From positions 1 to 44,005 of the forward strand of contig JAQTMV010000011.1 of NCBI GenBank assembly GCA_028714175.1: a DNA stretch of 44,005 nt. The letters are read 5' to 3'. This DNA is from Methylococcales bacterium. Lineage in GTDB: Bacteria; Pseudomonadota; Gammaproteobacteria; Methylococcales; Methylomonadaceae. Numbering within the stretch: the stretch's first letter is position 1; every line of letters starts with the position of its first letter. Below the pieces are notes generated by a model. That model searched no databases. It worked only from the letters and a program-made list of their open reading frames with translations, and was not told where the DNA came from. Shown piece after piece: positions 34,022 to 42,587 of this stretch. The translations under genes were made by a program, and so were the position numbers.

Positions 34022-36649
34022 TTACAATTCCCGCTTGATTTCGATGCGTTCAAACACTTCGATCTGGTCACCGGGCTGGACATCATTGTAATTTTTCACG
34101 CCAATACCACATTCCATACCCATTTTAACTTCGGCCACATCATCTTTAAAGCGACGCAATGATTCCAGCTGCCCTTCAAAAATCACCACGTTTTCACGCA
34201 GCACACGGATAGGCAGGTTTCGTTTTACATAACCATCAATGACCATACAACCGGCAACTGCCCCGAATTTTGGCGAGCGGAATACATCGCGCACTTCAGC
34301 GAGTCCTACAATCTGTTCTTTAATTTCAGGAGCCAACATGCCGCTAATAGCTTTCTTGACTTCATCGATCGCGTCGTATATGACACTGTAATAATGCAGA
34401 TCGATGCCTTTTTCTTCAATCAGCTTTCTGGCCGTCGCATCAGCACGCACATTAAAGCCCATAAGGATAGCGCCTGAAGCCAATGCCAGATTGGCATCGC
34501 CTTCATTGATACCGCCAACGCCGCCAAAAACAACCTTAACCTCTACTTCTTCATTGGATAATGCAACCAGGGAGCCGCGCAACGCTTCCAGACTGCCCTG
34601 CACATCGGTTTTGATAACCAGATTCACGCTGGCAAGTTCACCGGTCGCCATTCTGGAAAATACTTCATCCAGCTTGGAAGCCTGTTGTGCGGCATGTCGG
34701 GTGGATTTTCTACGGTCTTCACGGTGCTTGGCCAACTCTTTGGCAATACGCTCGTTTTGTACCACGAGGAATTCATCACCCGCATTAGGGGTACCGGACA
34801 AACCCAGAATTTCAACCGGCGCGCAGGGACCCGCCTCTTTGATGGCTTTTCCATTCTCGTTAAACATCGCCCGGACACGGCCATATTCCTGGCCACACAA
34901 TACCATTTGACCATTTTCCAGTGTGCCTTTCTGAATCAGCACCGTGGCGACAGCGCCACGGCCTTTATCCAGTCTTGATTCAATCACGATACCCGATGCA
35001 GGGCCCTCGACAGGGGCTTTTAATTCCAGAATTTCAGTCTGTACAATTAATGCCTCGATTAAATCATCAATGCCTTCACCGGTTTTAGCCGAAATCTTCA
35101 GAAACTGCACATCGCCGCCCCATTCTTCCGCCAGGACGTTAATGACTGATAGCTCCTGCATCACTTTTTCAGGATTGGCATCAGGCTTATCGATTTTATT
35201 TATCGCCACGATAATCGGCACATTGGCCGCTCTCGCATGCTCAACCGCCTCTTTGGTTTGCGGCATCACGCCGTCATCAGCAGCAACAACAACGATTACC
35301 ACGTCAGTCACATCGGCGCCTCTGGCTCGCATCGCAGTAAATGCAGCATGACCGGGCGTATCCAGAAAGGTCACCGATCCATGATCGGTTTTGACCTGAT
35401 AAGCGCCGATATGTTGAGTAATACCACCCGCTTCGCCCGCGGCAACCCGCGTTTTACGAATATAATCCAGCAATGAAGTCTTGCCGTGATCGACATGACC
35501 CATAATGGTAACAATCGGCGCGCGCGGCAATTCAATGCGGTTATCCTCTACCTGCGCTTCAGCCAGCATTTCCTGCTCAAGGTCATCATCACTCTGCATG
35601 ATGGCTTTATGGCCCATTTCCTCAACCAGAATAGCCGCCGTTTCCTGATCTATGCTTTGATTGATCGTCGCCATAATCCCCAGTTTCATCAAGTGCTTGA
35701 TTACCAGGGCCGCCTTGACACTCATTTTCTGGGCGAGATCGGACACCAGAATCATTTCCGGTATGGTGACCTCTTTCACTATCGGTGCCACCGGCATCTC
35801 AAATTGATGCTTGCCTTCAGGCTGCATCACTCGTAGAGGTTGCTTGCCTTTTTTCTTGCCTCTTCTGGCATCTTTGCCTGATGGGCGTGCGCCTTCCTCC
35901 TGCTTTTTCCTGTGCAGCGTTTCCTGTTTAACCACCGCCTGCTGCCTTACTTTGTCGGCATTTCTTTTGATCGATTCCTCAAGCCGGCGCTCTTTCTCTT
36001 GTTGCTTTTTTCTGGCTTCTTCCGTTTCCTTGGTTTTGATCGGCTTATCCTGCTTGCTTTTCTTTTCTTCCTTGATCTTCAAGGCTTCAAATTTGGCTTC
36101 AGATTCAATCTCCACCTCCGGCTCAAATTCGGGTTCAGCAACGACTTGAGGCTCAACTTCAACTGCAGCGACAACAGGTTCCTTTGGCGCTGTTTCCTGC
36201 TCTTCAACAGACGGCGCTGTCTTCCCCGCCGGTTTGACAGCCTCTTCAGGCACGGGCGCGATTGGCTTGATCTGCTCTACCAGAACAGGCTTGGCCGGCT
36301 CTGCTGTCTTCTGCTCTACAGCAGCCGCTACTTCACTACGTTTTATATAGGTTTTCTTTTTGCGCACCTCAACGCTGATTGTTTTAGTGGAGCTGCCAGG
36401 CACACTTGCCTGTTTAATTTCCGTCACTTTTCTGCGCTCCAGGGTCACACGCCGCGGTAAATTGCTAGCCTCTCCTTCCGCCTTGCCATGACGTTTACGC
36501 AAATGCGCAAGCAACTTCATCTTTTCATCATCATTAATGAAATCATCAGGGGTGCTCGCAGATAAACCTGCCTCTTTTAGCTGCTCTATTAATCGCTCCA
36601 GAGGTATTTTAACTATCTCCGCTAACTGCCGTACTGTTTTATCGCTCAT
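34022..36649 (-). CDS. infB: Translation initiation factor IF-2
   Basis: This 875-residue GTPase brings fMet-tRNA to the 30S subunit. The IF2 N-terminal module (residues 1-55, [24 protein letters not shown]) is followed by a long charged, Lys/Glu/Ala-rich linker (about 110-280). The G domain has GHVDHGKT (384-391), DTPGH and NKID, and then come domains II-IV ending in [12 protein letters not shown]. Length and layout match other gammaproteobacterial IF-2. The ATG has AGGGG seven bases upstream and lies 30 bases behind nusA. It is placed just after the initiator tRNA-rimP-nusA block, as expected. Confidence 0.97.
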   Translation of the reverse strand: MSDKTVRQLAEIVKIPLERLIEQLKEAGLSASTPDDFINDDEKMKLLAHLRKRHGKAEGEASNLPRRVTLERRKVTEIKQASVPGSSTKTISVEVRKKKTYIKRSEVAAAVEQKTAEPAKPVLVEQIKPIAPVPEEAVKPAGKTAPSVEEQETAPKEPVVAAVEVEPQVVAEPEFEPEVEIESEAKFEALKIKEEKKSKQDKPIKTKETEEARKKQQEKERRLEESIKRNADKVRQQAVVKQETLHRKKQEEGARPSGKDARRGKKKGKQPLRVMQPEGKHQFEMPVAPIVKEVTIPEMILVSDLAQKMSVKAALVIKHLMKLGIMATINQSIDQETAAILVEEMGHKAIMQSDDDLEQEMLAEAQVEDNRIELPRAPIVTIMGHVDHGKTSLLDYIRKTRVAAGEAGGITQHIGAYQVKTDHGSVTFLDTPGHAAFTAMRARGADVTDVVIVVVAADDGVMPQTKEAVEHARAANVPIIVAINKIDKPDANPEKVMQELSVINVLAEEWGGDVQFLKISAKTGEGIDDLIEALIVQTEILELKAPVEGPASGIVIESRLDKGRGAVATVLIQKGTLENGQMVLCGQEYGRVRAMFNENGKAIKEAGPCAPVEILGLSGTPNAGDEFLVVQNERIAKELAKHREDRRKSTRHAAQQASKLDEVFSRMATGELASVNLVIKTDVQGSLEALRGSLVALSNEEVEVKVVFGGVGGINEGDANLALASGAILMGFNVRADATARKLIEEKGIDLHYYSVIYDAIDEVKKAISGMLAPEIKEQIVGLAEVRDVFRSPKFGAVAGCMVIDGYVKRNLPIRVLRENVVIFEGQLESLRRFKDDVAEVKMGMECGIGVKNYNDVQPGDQIEVFERIEIKREL

Positions 36650-36679
36650 TTTCTACCCCTTGCCTACCCGCTCTGTGCC

Positions 36680-38179
36680 TTAAGCAAACCAAGGCTCACG
36701 TGCCTTCATGATCAACTTTGCTGCCCGCTCTTCATTCATGCCTGAAAAAATCAGCAAATCATCTACCGATTGCTCCGCCAAATCATCCATCGTAATAATA
36801 CCCTGACTTGCCAGGTCATAAGCCAAATCTGTATCCATGCCCTCCATTTCCAGCAAGTCCTGTGCAGGGTGCGCCGTCTCAATTTTTTCTTCCGCTGCAA
36901 TTGCACTAATCAGCAAGGCATCTTTAGCCCGGCTTCTCAACTCATTAACCAGATCTTCATCAAACCCTTCAATTTCCAGCATTTCACTGACCGGCACATA
37001 GGCGATCTCTTCAACCGTATTAAAACCCTCTTCAGCCAGAATCAAGGCTATATCTTCATCAACATCCAGTTGGTCGATAAACAACTGTTTTATCTTATCT
37101 ACTTCAGCTTCAGCGTGTTGTTCTGCTTTAGACGCATCAATAACATTCAGTTCCCAACCGGTCAGCTGACTTGCCAAACGCACATTTTGCCCGCCACGGC
37201 CAATGGCCTGAGACAGGTTATCCGAGTTTACCGCCAGATCCATGCTATGTTTGTCTTCATCCACAACGATGGACTGAATTTCCGCAGGTGACATCGCATT
37301 AATAACGAATTGGGCCTCGCTTGGATTCCAAAGAATAATGTCGACACGTTCACCGGCGAGTTCATTGGTTACTGATTGCACTCTTGAGCCTCTCATGCCC
37401 ACACAAGCGCCTACCGGATCCAGTCTGGGATCGTTGCTTTTTACCGCAAGCTTCGCTCTGGAACCGGGATCGCGCGCGGCACCCATTACCGAAATCATGC
37501 CTTCGCCAACTTCAGGCACTTCCAGACGAAATAATGCAATCAGTAATTCAGGCGCCGTACGGCTAACAAACAATTGCGGGCCGCGCGGTTCCGAGCGCAC
37601 ATCCTTTAAATAACCTCTAATCCGGTCGCCGATGCGAATCGCCTCACGCGGAATCATGTCTTCCCTGGCAATATAAGCCTCTACATGCCCACCCAGATCC
37701 AGATATATGCTGCCTTTTTCAATACGCTTGACAATACCGGTAACAAGCTCGCCGACACGATTCTTATAGGCTTCAACAATTTTCCTGCGCTCGGCTTCCC
37801 TGACTTTATGGATAATCACCTGCTTGGCAGTTTGAGCGGCGATACGACCGAAATCAACCGATTCAATTTCTTCTTCTATAATATCGCCAACCTGAACATC
37901 GGGATTATCCAATCTGGCAACCTCCAGCAAAATTTGCGTGGTTGGAAACTCCACATCGCCGGCACAACCTGAATCAGCGGCGACCACTTCCCACTGTCGA
38001 TAAGTTACGTAGTCACCGGTTTTTTTGTCAATAGCAACACGTACTCTGATTTGATTAGCGTGACGTTTTATCGTAGCGGTTTCCAATGCAGATTCGATCG
38101 CTTGAAAAATAATTTCTTTTTCAATCTCCTTTTCATTAGAAAAAACCTCCACTACTAATAAAATTTCTTTATTTGCCAC
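36680..38179 (-). CDS. nusA: Transcription termination/antitermination factor NusA
   Basis: This 499-residue RNA-polymerase-binding factor controls pausing, termination and antitermination. It has the N-terminal polymerase-binding domain ([15 protein letters not shown]), S1 ([22 protein letters not shown]), KH1 and KH2 ([31 protein letters not shown]), and two acidic C-terminal repeats ([34 protein letters not shown]). The true start is probably GTG at 38179: AGGAGG lies five bases before it and it aligns with the E. coli start. An ATG six codons earlier contains that site. It overlaps the rimP end by 11 bases. Confidence 0.96.
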   Translation of the reverse strand: MANKEILLVVEVFSNEKEIEKEIIFQAIESALETATIKRHANQIRVRVAIDKKTGDYVTYRQWEVVAADSGCAGDVEFPTTQILLEVARLDNPDVQVGDIIEEEIESVDFGRIAAQTAKQVIIHKVREAERRKIVEAYKNRVGELVTGIVKRIEKGSIYLDLGGHVEAYIAREDMIPREAIRIGDRIRGYLKDVRSEPRGPQLFVSRTAPELLIALFRLEVPEVGEGMISVMGAARDPGSRAKLAVKSNDPRLDPVGACVGMRGSRVQSVTNELAGERVDIILWNPSEAQFVINAMSPAEIQSIVVDEDKHSMDLAVNSDNLSQAIGRGGQNVRLASQLTGWELNVIDASKAEQHAEAEVDKIKQLFIDQLDVDEDIALILAEEGFNTVEEIAYVPVSEMLEIEGFDEDLVNELRSRAKDALLISAIAAEEKIETAHPAQDLLEMEGMDTDLAYDLASQGIITMDDLAEQSVDDLLIFSGMNEERAAKLIMKAREPWFA

Positions 38180-38654
38180 CGCGTCCTCCTTTTTCAATTA
38201 AGTATTCAGGCACCAAACGCGCTTTACTCATCGCGTTAAAGGGCACCTCATAAATCTGATCACCTTCCTGAAGCGTAATAATATCGTCTTCAACTTTTTT
38301 AATCAGACCGGTAATTTTTCTGCGGCCATCTATTGCTTTATATAGATTGACCGACACCGTGCTGCCGATAAACTGTTCAAACTGACTTATCTTAAAAAAC
38401 GGTCTGTCCGCTCCGGGGGAAGAAATTTCTAACTGATAGTTGCCTTGTATAGGATCTTCCACATCCAGGACACCACTGATCTGATGACTTACCCTGGAGC
38501 AGTCTTCAACCAGAATGCCATTTTCACTATCAATATAAATTCTTAAGCATCCATGTTTAGGGTGTGGATTATAGTCAATGCCTACACATTCATAACCTAA
38601 ACCTTCAACAATTGGCTCGATCAAGTTGACCAAATGGTCAGGAGCCTGCCTCAT
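38169..38654 (-). CDS. rimP: Ribosome maturation factor RimP
   Basis: This 161-residue factor is needed for 30S assembly. It begins [26 protein letters not shown] lies six bases before the ATG, whereas an upstream in-frame extension runs through the terminator and is unlikely. Family motifs are [44 protein letters not shown] and [13 protein letters not shown]. First protein gene of the nusA-infB operon. Confidence 0.96.
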   Translation of the reverse strand: MRQAPDHLVNLIEPIVEGLGYECVGIDYNPHPKHGCLRIYIDSENGILVEDCSRVSHQISGVLDVEDPIQGNYQLEISSPGADRPFFKISQFEQFIGSTVSVNLYKAIDGRRKITGLIKKVEDDIITLQEGDQIYEVPFNAMSKARLVPEYLIEKGGRGGK

Positions 38655-38677
38655 CGTTTCCTCACTTATTTTCGCAC

Positions 38678-38701
38678 AAAAAAAAAGAGCCAAAGGCTCT
38701 T
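38678..38701 (-). terminator. Intrinsic terminator between tRNA-fMet and rimP (second)
   Basis: On the minus strand AAGAGCC-TTT-GGCTCTT is followed by nine T residues, a textbook intrinsic terminator. It lies 24 bases before the rimP start, so rimP expression depends on read-through, antitermination or an initiating site close by. Confidence 0.85.
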
Positions 38702-38741
38702 CCATTAACAATCAGCTGCAAGCTTCCACCAAACCGAAACC

Positions 38742-38770
38742 CGGAAAAATAAAAAACCCCAAAACGGGGT
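38742..38770 (-). terminator. Intrinsic terminator directly behind tRNA-fMet (first)
   Basis: On the minus strand ACCCC-GTTTT-GGGGT is followed by TTTTTATTTTT. It begins ten bases past the tRNA 3' end and would release the tRNA precursor. Confidence 0.85.
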
Positions 38771-38779
38771 CCTGTATTA

Positions 38780-38856
<77 letters not shown>

Positions 38857-38963
38857 ATTAATTAAAAGTATTATATAGATTTTATTAGATATAGCAATCT
38901 AAATTTTATGTCTTTTATTAGCTTGTAATTCAGACGTAGCGATAAATCCAAGCGCCTGGTAAA

Positions 38964-40160
38964 CTACAATCTATCTAAAGCCTGATCAAGATCTGCAATG
39001 ATGTCTTCCGACTCCTCAATGCCGACAGAAAGCCTGACCAAATCGTCGGTGATACTCGCTTTGATCCGCACCTCCTTCGGCACGCCGGCATGAGTCATGG
39101 AAGCCGGATGCGAAATTAATGTATCAACAGCGCCAAGACTGACAGCCAGGCTACAAAGCTCCAGGCTGTTCATGAGCTTGCGTCCGGCTTCGATGCCGCC
39201 GGCAATCCCGAAGGATAACATGCCGCCAAAACCAGTCATTTGTTTCCGTACAATTTCATACTGCGGGTGACTGGGTAAGCCTGGATATCTGACCCAGGCA
39301 ATTTTCCGATGTGCCTCCAGAAACCTGGCTACCTCCAAAGCGTTATTCGCATGCCTCTCCATCCTCAAGTGCAGGGTTTTCAGTCCGCGTATACATAGCC
39401 AGGCCTCATGTGGCGCCATAGTGAGCCCCGTAGTATTAACGACCGGCATCAGGTTTTTGATGAATTCACGGCTTCCGACGACAACGCCTCCCAATAAATC
39501 TGCGTGCCCGCCTATATATTTTGTGCAACTGTGCAGAACGGCGTCGGCACCCAATTGCAGAGGCTTCTGAAACATCGGTGTCGCAAAGGTGTTGTCCACA
39601 ATGGCTACGGCATCTCCCTGGCCGGCCATCGCGCAAATAGCCGCTATATCGCAAACCTTCATGGTAGGATTTGCAGGAGTCTCCAGGAAAACCATTCGGG
39701 TGTTTTTTTTCAGATTACGCTGCACTTTTTCAAGATCTGTCGTATCCACGAAACTGACTTCGATTCCTAACCGGGTCAACACTGACGCAAACAGTTCATA
39801 AGTACCACCGTAGACGACGTCGGTTGACAGCAAGTGATCGCCCTTATTAAGTAACGACAAAGCAACCCCTGTGATTGCAGCCATACCGCTGGAGAAAGAT
39901 TGTCCTGTCTCTCCGCCTTCGAGGGCAGCCATTTTTTCTACCAAAACGGCATGGGTAGGCGTGTTAGGTATTAGCCGGGCATAGATGTAACCGTCCTCTT
40001 CCCCGGCAAACCTCGCCGCCCCCTGCTCCGCACTATCAAATACAAACGTTGAGGTCTGATAAATAGGCGTTGTATGAGCTCCGCTCGACGGATCGGGACG
40101 CTCCCCGGCATGCACACACAGTGTCCCAAACTTCATCTTTTTCATTTTTTCCAGCCTCAT
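38964..40160 (-). CDS. Cys/Met-metabolism PLP enzyme (cystathionine/methionine gamma-lyase or -synthase type)
   Basis: This 398-residue cytosolic PLP enzyme has its Schiff-base lysine at Lys214 in HSCTKYIGGHAD. Other motifs are YARLIPNTPTHAVLVEKMAALEGGE, the catalytic Tyr117 in VVYGGTY, ETPANPTMKVCDI, VDNTFATP and the C-terminal SHPASMTH...RLSVGIE. Overall it reads close to methionine gamma-lyase (ALSLLNKGD..., GGMLSF, GGIEAGRKLMN). However, the lyase's special Cys (YGCT) is Gly119 here, so cystathionine gamma-lyase/synthase or O-acylhomoserine sulfhydrylase activity is equally possible. Start at 40160 or at the ATG of MKKMKF (40145). No methionine repressor site was seen. Confidence 0.85.
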   Translation of the reverse strand: MRLEKMKKMKFGTLCVHAGERPDPSSGAHTTPIYQTSTFVFDSAEQGAARFAGEEDGYIYARLIPNTPTHAVLVEKMAALEGGETGQSFSSGMAAITGVALSLLNKGDHLLSTDVVYGGTYELFASVLTRLGIEVSFVDTTDLEKVQRNLKKNTRMVFLETPANPTMKVCDIAAICAMAGQGDAVAIVDNTFATPMFQKPLQLGADAVLHSCTKYIGGHADLLGGVVVGSREFIKNLMPVVNTTGLTMAPHEAWLCIRGLKTLHLRMERHANNALEVARFLEAHRKIAWVRYPGLPSHPQYEIVRKQMTGFGGMLSFGIAGGIEAGRKLMNSLELCSLAVSLGAVDTLISHPASMTHAGVPKEVRIKASITDDLVRLSVGIEESEDIIADLDQALDRL

Positions 40161-40209
40161 GACAAGAGATACAGATCGCGTATAGATTTATCCAGCATGG
40201 TACGCTGGA

Positions 40210-40560
40210 TTAATTATCCTTGTTTCTGATTGGCGGGCGTATCGACTGCAACTGCGTGAGCGGATGTCCCAGAGAGGCGGCTTTGGCAATCCACCTAATG
40301 GCCAAATTGTTGTCCTTAGGTACACCGTTGCCCTTCAGATAGCCTTCGTCCAGCAGTTGCATCGCGTCGGCAACGTATTGCTGCCCGGCCAGTTGCAGCC
40401 AATACACAGCGCTTTTGAATTGTCTGTTTTCCAGGAAATGCAGGGCAAGGTCACTTTGCGCCCCGGCATCGCCGCTTTCCGCGCTTTTAATCAGGTCAAT
40501 GTCATCAGGCTTAAGCGGCATGCACATGCCAGGCTGGATTGATTCAAAGTTAATCATCAT
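40210..40560 (-). CDS. Sel1-repeat protein
   Basis: This protein has about 116 residues with two Sel1-like helical repeats: AESGDAGAQSDLALHFLENRQFKSAVYWLQLAGQQ and DAMQLLDEGYLKGNGVPKDNNLAIRWIAKAASLGHPLTQ. These act as protein-binding scaffolds. I prefer the ATG at 40560 (MMINFESIQ), which has GAGGAT upstream; the frame extends to 40692 with poorer start context. No signal peptide. Function unknown. A short inverted repeat (TCCAGC/GCTGGA, 40191-40209) lies at its 3' end. Confidence 0.75.
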   Translation of the reverse strand: MMINFESIQPGMCMPLKPDDIDLIKSAESGDAGAQSDLALHFLENRQFKSAVYWLQLAGQQYVADAMQLLDEGYLKGNGVPKDNNLAIRWIAKAASLGHPLTQLQSIRPPIRNKDN

Positions 40561-40776
40561 TTTGTAATTATCCTCAGGGTTGTCGGCATTTTTATTTTGT
40601 CTCGGTTTTTTGAGTGACACGGCCGGTTTATTGGCTGGGCAGACCGTAACAGCATAGCTAAAATCAGGCCCATATAATATCAATTCCGGCATACTGGCGG
40701 CCTATAGACACTAATTGCCTGTTTTATCAGCGCTTACAAGTTATTCTGAAAATAGCTTGTAGATGTGCCGGGACTG

Positions 40777-40792
40777 TGGCATGACTACTGCC
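40777..40792 (+). promoter_or_regulatory. Sigma-54 (RpoN) promoter
   Basis: TGGCATGACTACTGCC carries the invariant GG (40778-40779) and GC (40790-40791) separated by exactly ten bases, matching TGGCAYR-N4-YTGC. Transcription would start near 40803. It lies just before an AAGGAAA ribosome binding site and a remnant of a pilin gene; pilA genes are commonly RpoN-dependent. Confidence 0.7.
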
Positions 40793-40827
40793 TATCTCTT
40801 ATTGTAATATGATTTTAACGTAAATAA

Positions 40828-41025
40828 GGAAAGCTCACTGCACTTGCAGATAGTGTTACCGCATCAAATGGAATCCCAGTCGCATCCGGTTTTGTTTCAA
40901 ACGTAGCCATGCTGGCCGGCGTAATCACTGCTACGGGAACGGCCGCCGTAGACAGCAGGACTTTCACATTAACTCCCGATGGGATAGTCGTATCTATTCA
41001 ATGGACAAAGGCGGAACCTGCGTAG
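40828..41025 (+). pseudogene. Type IV pilin remnant (C-terminal part only)
   Basis: The open frame after AAGGAAAGCTC has no start codon and encodes about 65 residues: GKLTALADSVTASNG...VASGFVSNVAMLAGVITATGTAAVD...RTFTLTPDGIVVSIQWTKAEPA. The order 'SNV...GVITAT...TLTP...I.W' is that of the C-terminal sheet of type IV major pilins. The prepilin leader and N-terminal helix are missing: the promoter and ribosome binding site run straight into the 3' half, as if an internal deletion removed the middle. A GTGGGCA/TGCCCAC hairpin follows. Confidence 0.6.
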
Positions 41026-41055
41026 CGGCCGGAATTTGCTGAACTAAATAGCCCG

Positions 41056-41078
41056 GTGGGCAACGCTTTTCTGCCCAC
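41056..41078 (+). terminator. Hairpin behind the pilin remnant
   Basis: GTGGGCA (41056-41062) and TGCCCAC (41072-41078) form a seven-pair stem 30 bases past the remnant's stop. The following TATAAAATC is not a strong T-tract, so it is a weak or degenerate terminator. Confidence 0.45.
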
Positions 41079-41855
41079 TATAAAATCAACCCCAATGCTA
41101 ACCATCCAATCCTGTACGGGCTTGGCTGGTTTTTTGTTTGTGCCCTTATGGATTTTCCTGTTTCCGGCGTTTTTTTAAAAAATTTGTCTCCATGTTAAGG
41201 TTTTCTTTGGAAGTTAAATACAGGCTACGCGCCGGGCATTGTTTGCAAGTCGTGGCTTTGCTTTTGTAACGATAGAAGGTTTGGTTATTGAACGTTATCT
41301 TCAATCAAGCTGACAAGCCCGGCCTGATTATCGGCTTTATCCTGAAGAGCCAGTTGTTCCTGATATCCTGAGTAGGGCTTCAGGTGGATAGACGGACTGC
41401 CGCGCACAAACGCCGCTTGAGGTATTTAGAAAGCCCTGTTTTGCTAAATCCGGCGTGGCTACAGAGGCATCAATGGCGCTACTGGATTCGTCTCATGCAC
41501 ATAGTCTTCTATGCCGGGCGGCGGTTAGCAGATTTGCTGCCTGCTCGAAATGGATTGTTAACGGCTTGATGTCATGTATGTATGCATTTCATTATAGTTA
41601 TCGATGGAAAACATTATATCGCGCAGGTGGTGAAATAATACTTTCACAGTCAGTCTTGCAAACAAACCCGGTCCGCAGAGTTACTCGCATAGTATTTCTC
41701 GCATAGTATTTAAAGATAGCGGCAGCGTCAAAATGTTCGGGACGGGGTTATAAACCCCATTCCGCGTGAGGCATCGTTCGAGTATATCTCGCGAACGATG
41801 CGCCTCCTTAGGCCGGCAGCATCATATGGATTGGCGCATCTTATCGCGTTGAGGG
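41079..41855. other. Gene-poor stretch with small repeats
   Basis: I find no gene I can support here. It holds a perfect 14-base tandem repeat (CTCGCATAGTATTT at 41684-41697 and 41698-41711). A GGGGTTATAAACCCC palindrome lies at about 41747-41761, and a ten-pair hairpin GCATCGTTCG/CGAACGATGC at 41771-41801. On the minus strand 41285-41425 is an open run of 46 codons without an ATG (ending LVSLIEDNVQ) that might be a gene remnant. Confidence 0.45.
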
Positions 41856-42176
41856 CTATCTCAATGATTCGCTGTCTTCTCCGGAGTTTTTCGGGGTGTA
41901 AATCCGATAAAGATCATAGGGTGCCACAACAGTATCGAAGACGGCCGAGAAAGGCAGGTCGGCAATAAGGATGGCGGCTACTACTCCATCGATCCAACCC
42001 GGATCCGGACTTTTACCGCTGAATAGCTTTCCCGTCTCTTTTACGTCCAGCTGAATGCCGGGATAGACTGTCCATTTTTTATCAGGGGTTTCAGTCCTCG
42101 CGCGTATGCTCGAGCAGCCAAACATAAGAAAGCTCATCAATACAACCACGGCCCATATTCCAATATCGGATTTCAT
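41856..42176 (-). CDS. YceK/YidQ-like small lipoprotein
   Basis: This 106-residue protein has a lipoprotein signal: a hydrophobic run followed by the lipobox LMFGC, with lipidated Cys21 and Ser-Ser after it, which points to the outer membrane. The mature part includes YPGIQLDV, a hydrophobic stretch VVAAILIADLPFSAVFDTVVAPYDLYRIY. The closing 'DLP.S...DT...PYD' pattern is that of the YceK/YidQ (DUF1375) family. Function unknown. GGAAA precedes the ATG. Confidence 0.8.
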   Translation of the reverse strand: MKSDIGIWAVVVLMSFLMFGCSSIRARTETPDKKWTVYPGIQLDVKETGKLFSGKSPDPGWIDGVVAAILIADLPFSAVFDTVVAPYDLYRIYTPKNSGEDSESLR

Positions 42177-42489
42177 TGCTTTTTCCTTTAAACCAATTGA
42201 GGGGTCACCCTTTTGGAAAGCCGAACTTAAAGAGGAGGAAGACTGAAATCCCCCCTCCCATCCCGGAGAAGCACCTCAAGGAATAGTAAGCGGCTGTCCT
42301 AAACGAGGGCAGTTTGTCGGCGATACGTTTCAAGCCGCCGTTTATTTTAAATGACCGGCCACCCCCTGTCTTTAGTTCGATCACAATTAATTAAAAATTG
42401 GTCTATGTCGCCGTAAATGTGAAATTCCGAGCCGAAAGTTCAATCTGATCGCGCATATATGAGCTTGTATCTCGCTTAGATCAATAAAT
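42177..42489. other. Intergenic region before the Roco gene
   Basis: No gene is supported here. AGAGGAGGAAG at about 42230 looks like a ribosome binding site, but no start codon follows at a useful distance. A 21-codon frame at about 42350 is too short and context-free to call. Confidence 0.4.
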
Positions 42490-42518
42490 TTGACTTATAG
42501 AGCTGGATTTCCTATTGT
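42490..42518 (+). promoter_or_regulatory. Candidate promoter of the Roco gene
   Basis: TTGACT (42490-42495), 17 bases, TATTGT (42513-42518). The leader of about 62 bases contains the hairpin AGCGCTAAA/TTTAGCCGCT (about 42533-42557). Confidence 0.5.
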
Positions 42519-42587
42519 TGGGCTAAACCCGTAGCGCTAAAAGTTACTTTAGCCGCTTTATCCTATTTATATCCATTACCCATAGCC

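Noticed and set aside
34404-36460. Several 110 to 180-codon plus-strand frames opposite infB
   Set aside because: They are antisense to the well-supported IF-2 gene and show low-complexity Phe/Leu/Ser-rich translations typical of the complement of its charged linker.
38197-38197. ATG at 38197 as the nusA start
   Set aside because: The AGGAGG that would drive initiation lies after this ATG and is ideally spaced for the GTG at 38179, which also matches the E. coli NusA N terminus.
41285-41425. Minus-strand open run ending LVSLIEDNVQ as a gene
   Set aside because: No ATG, no ribosome binding site, 46 codons only; it may be a remnant, but I could not tie it to a family.
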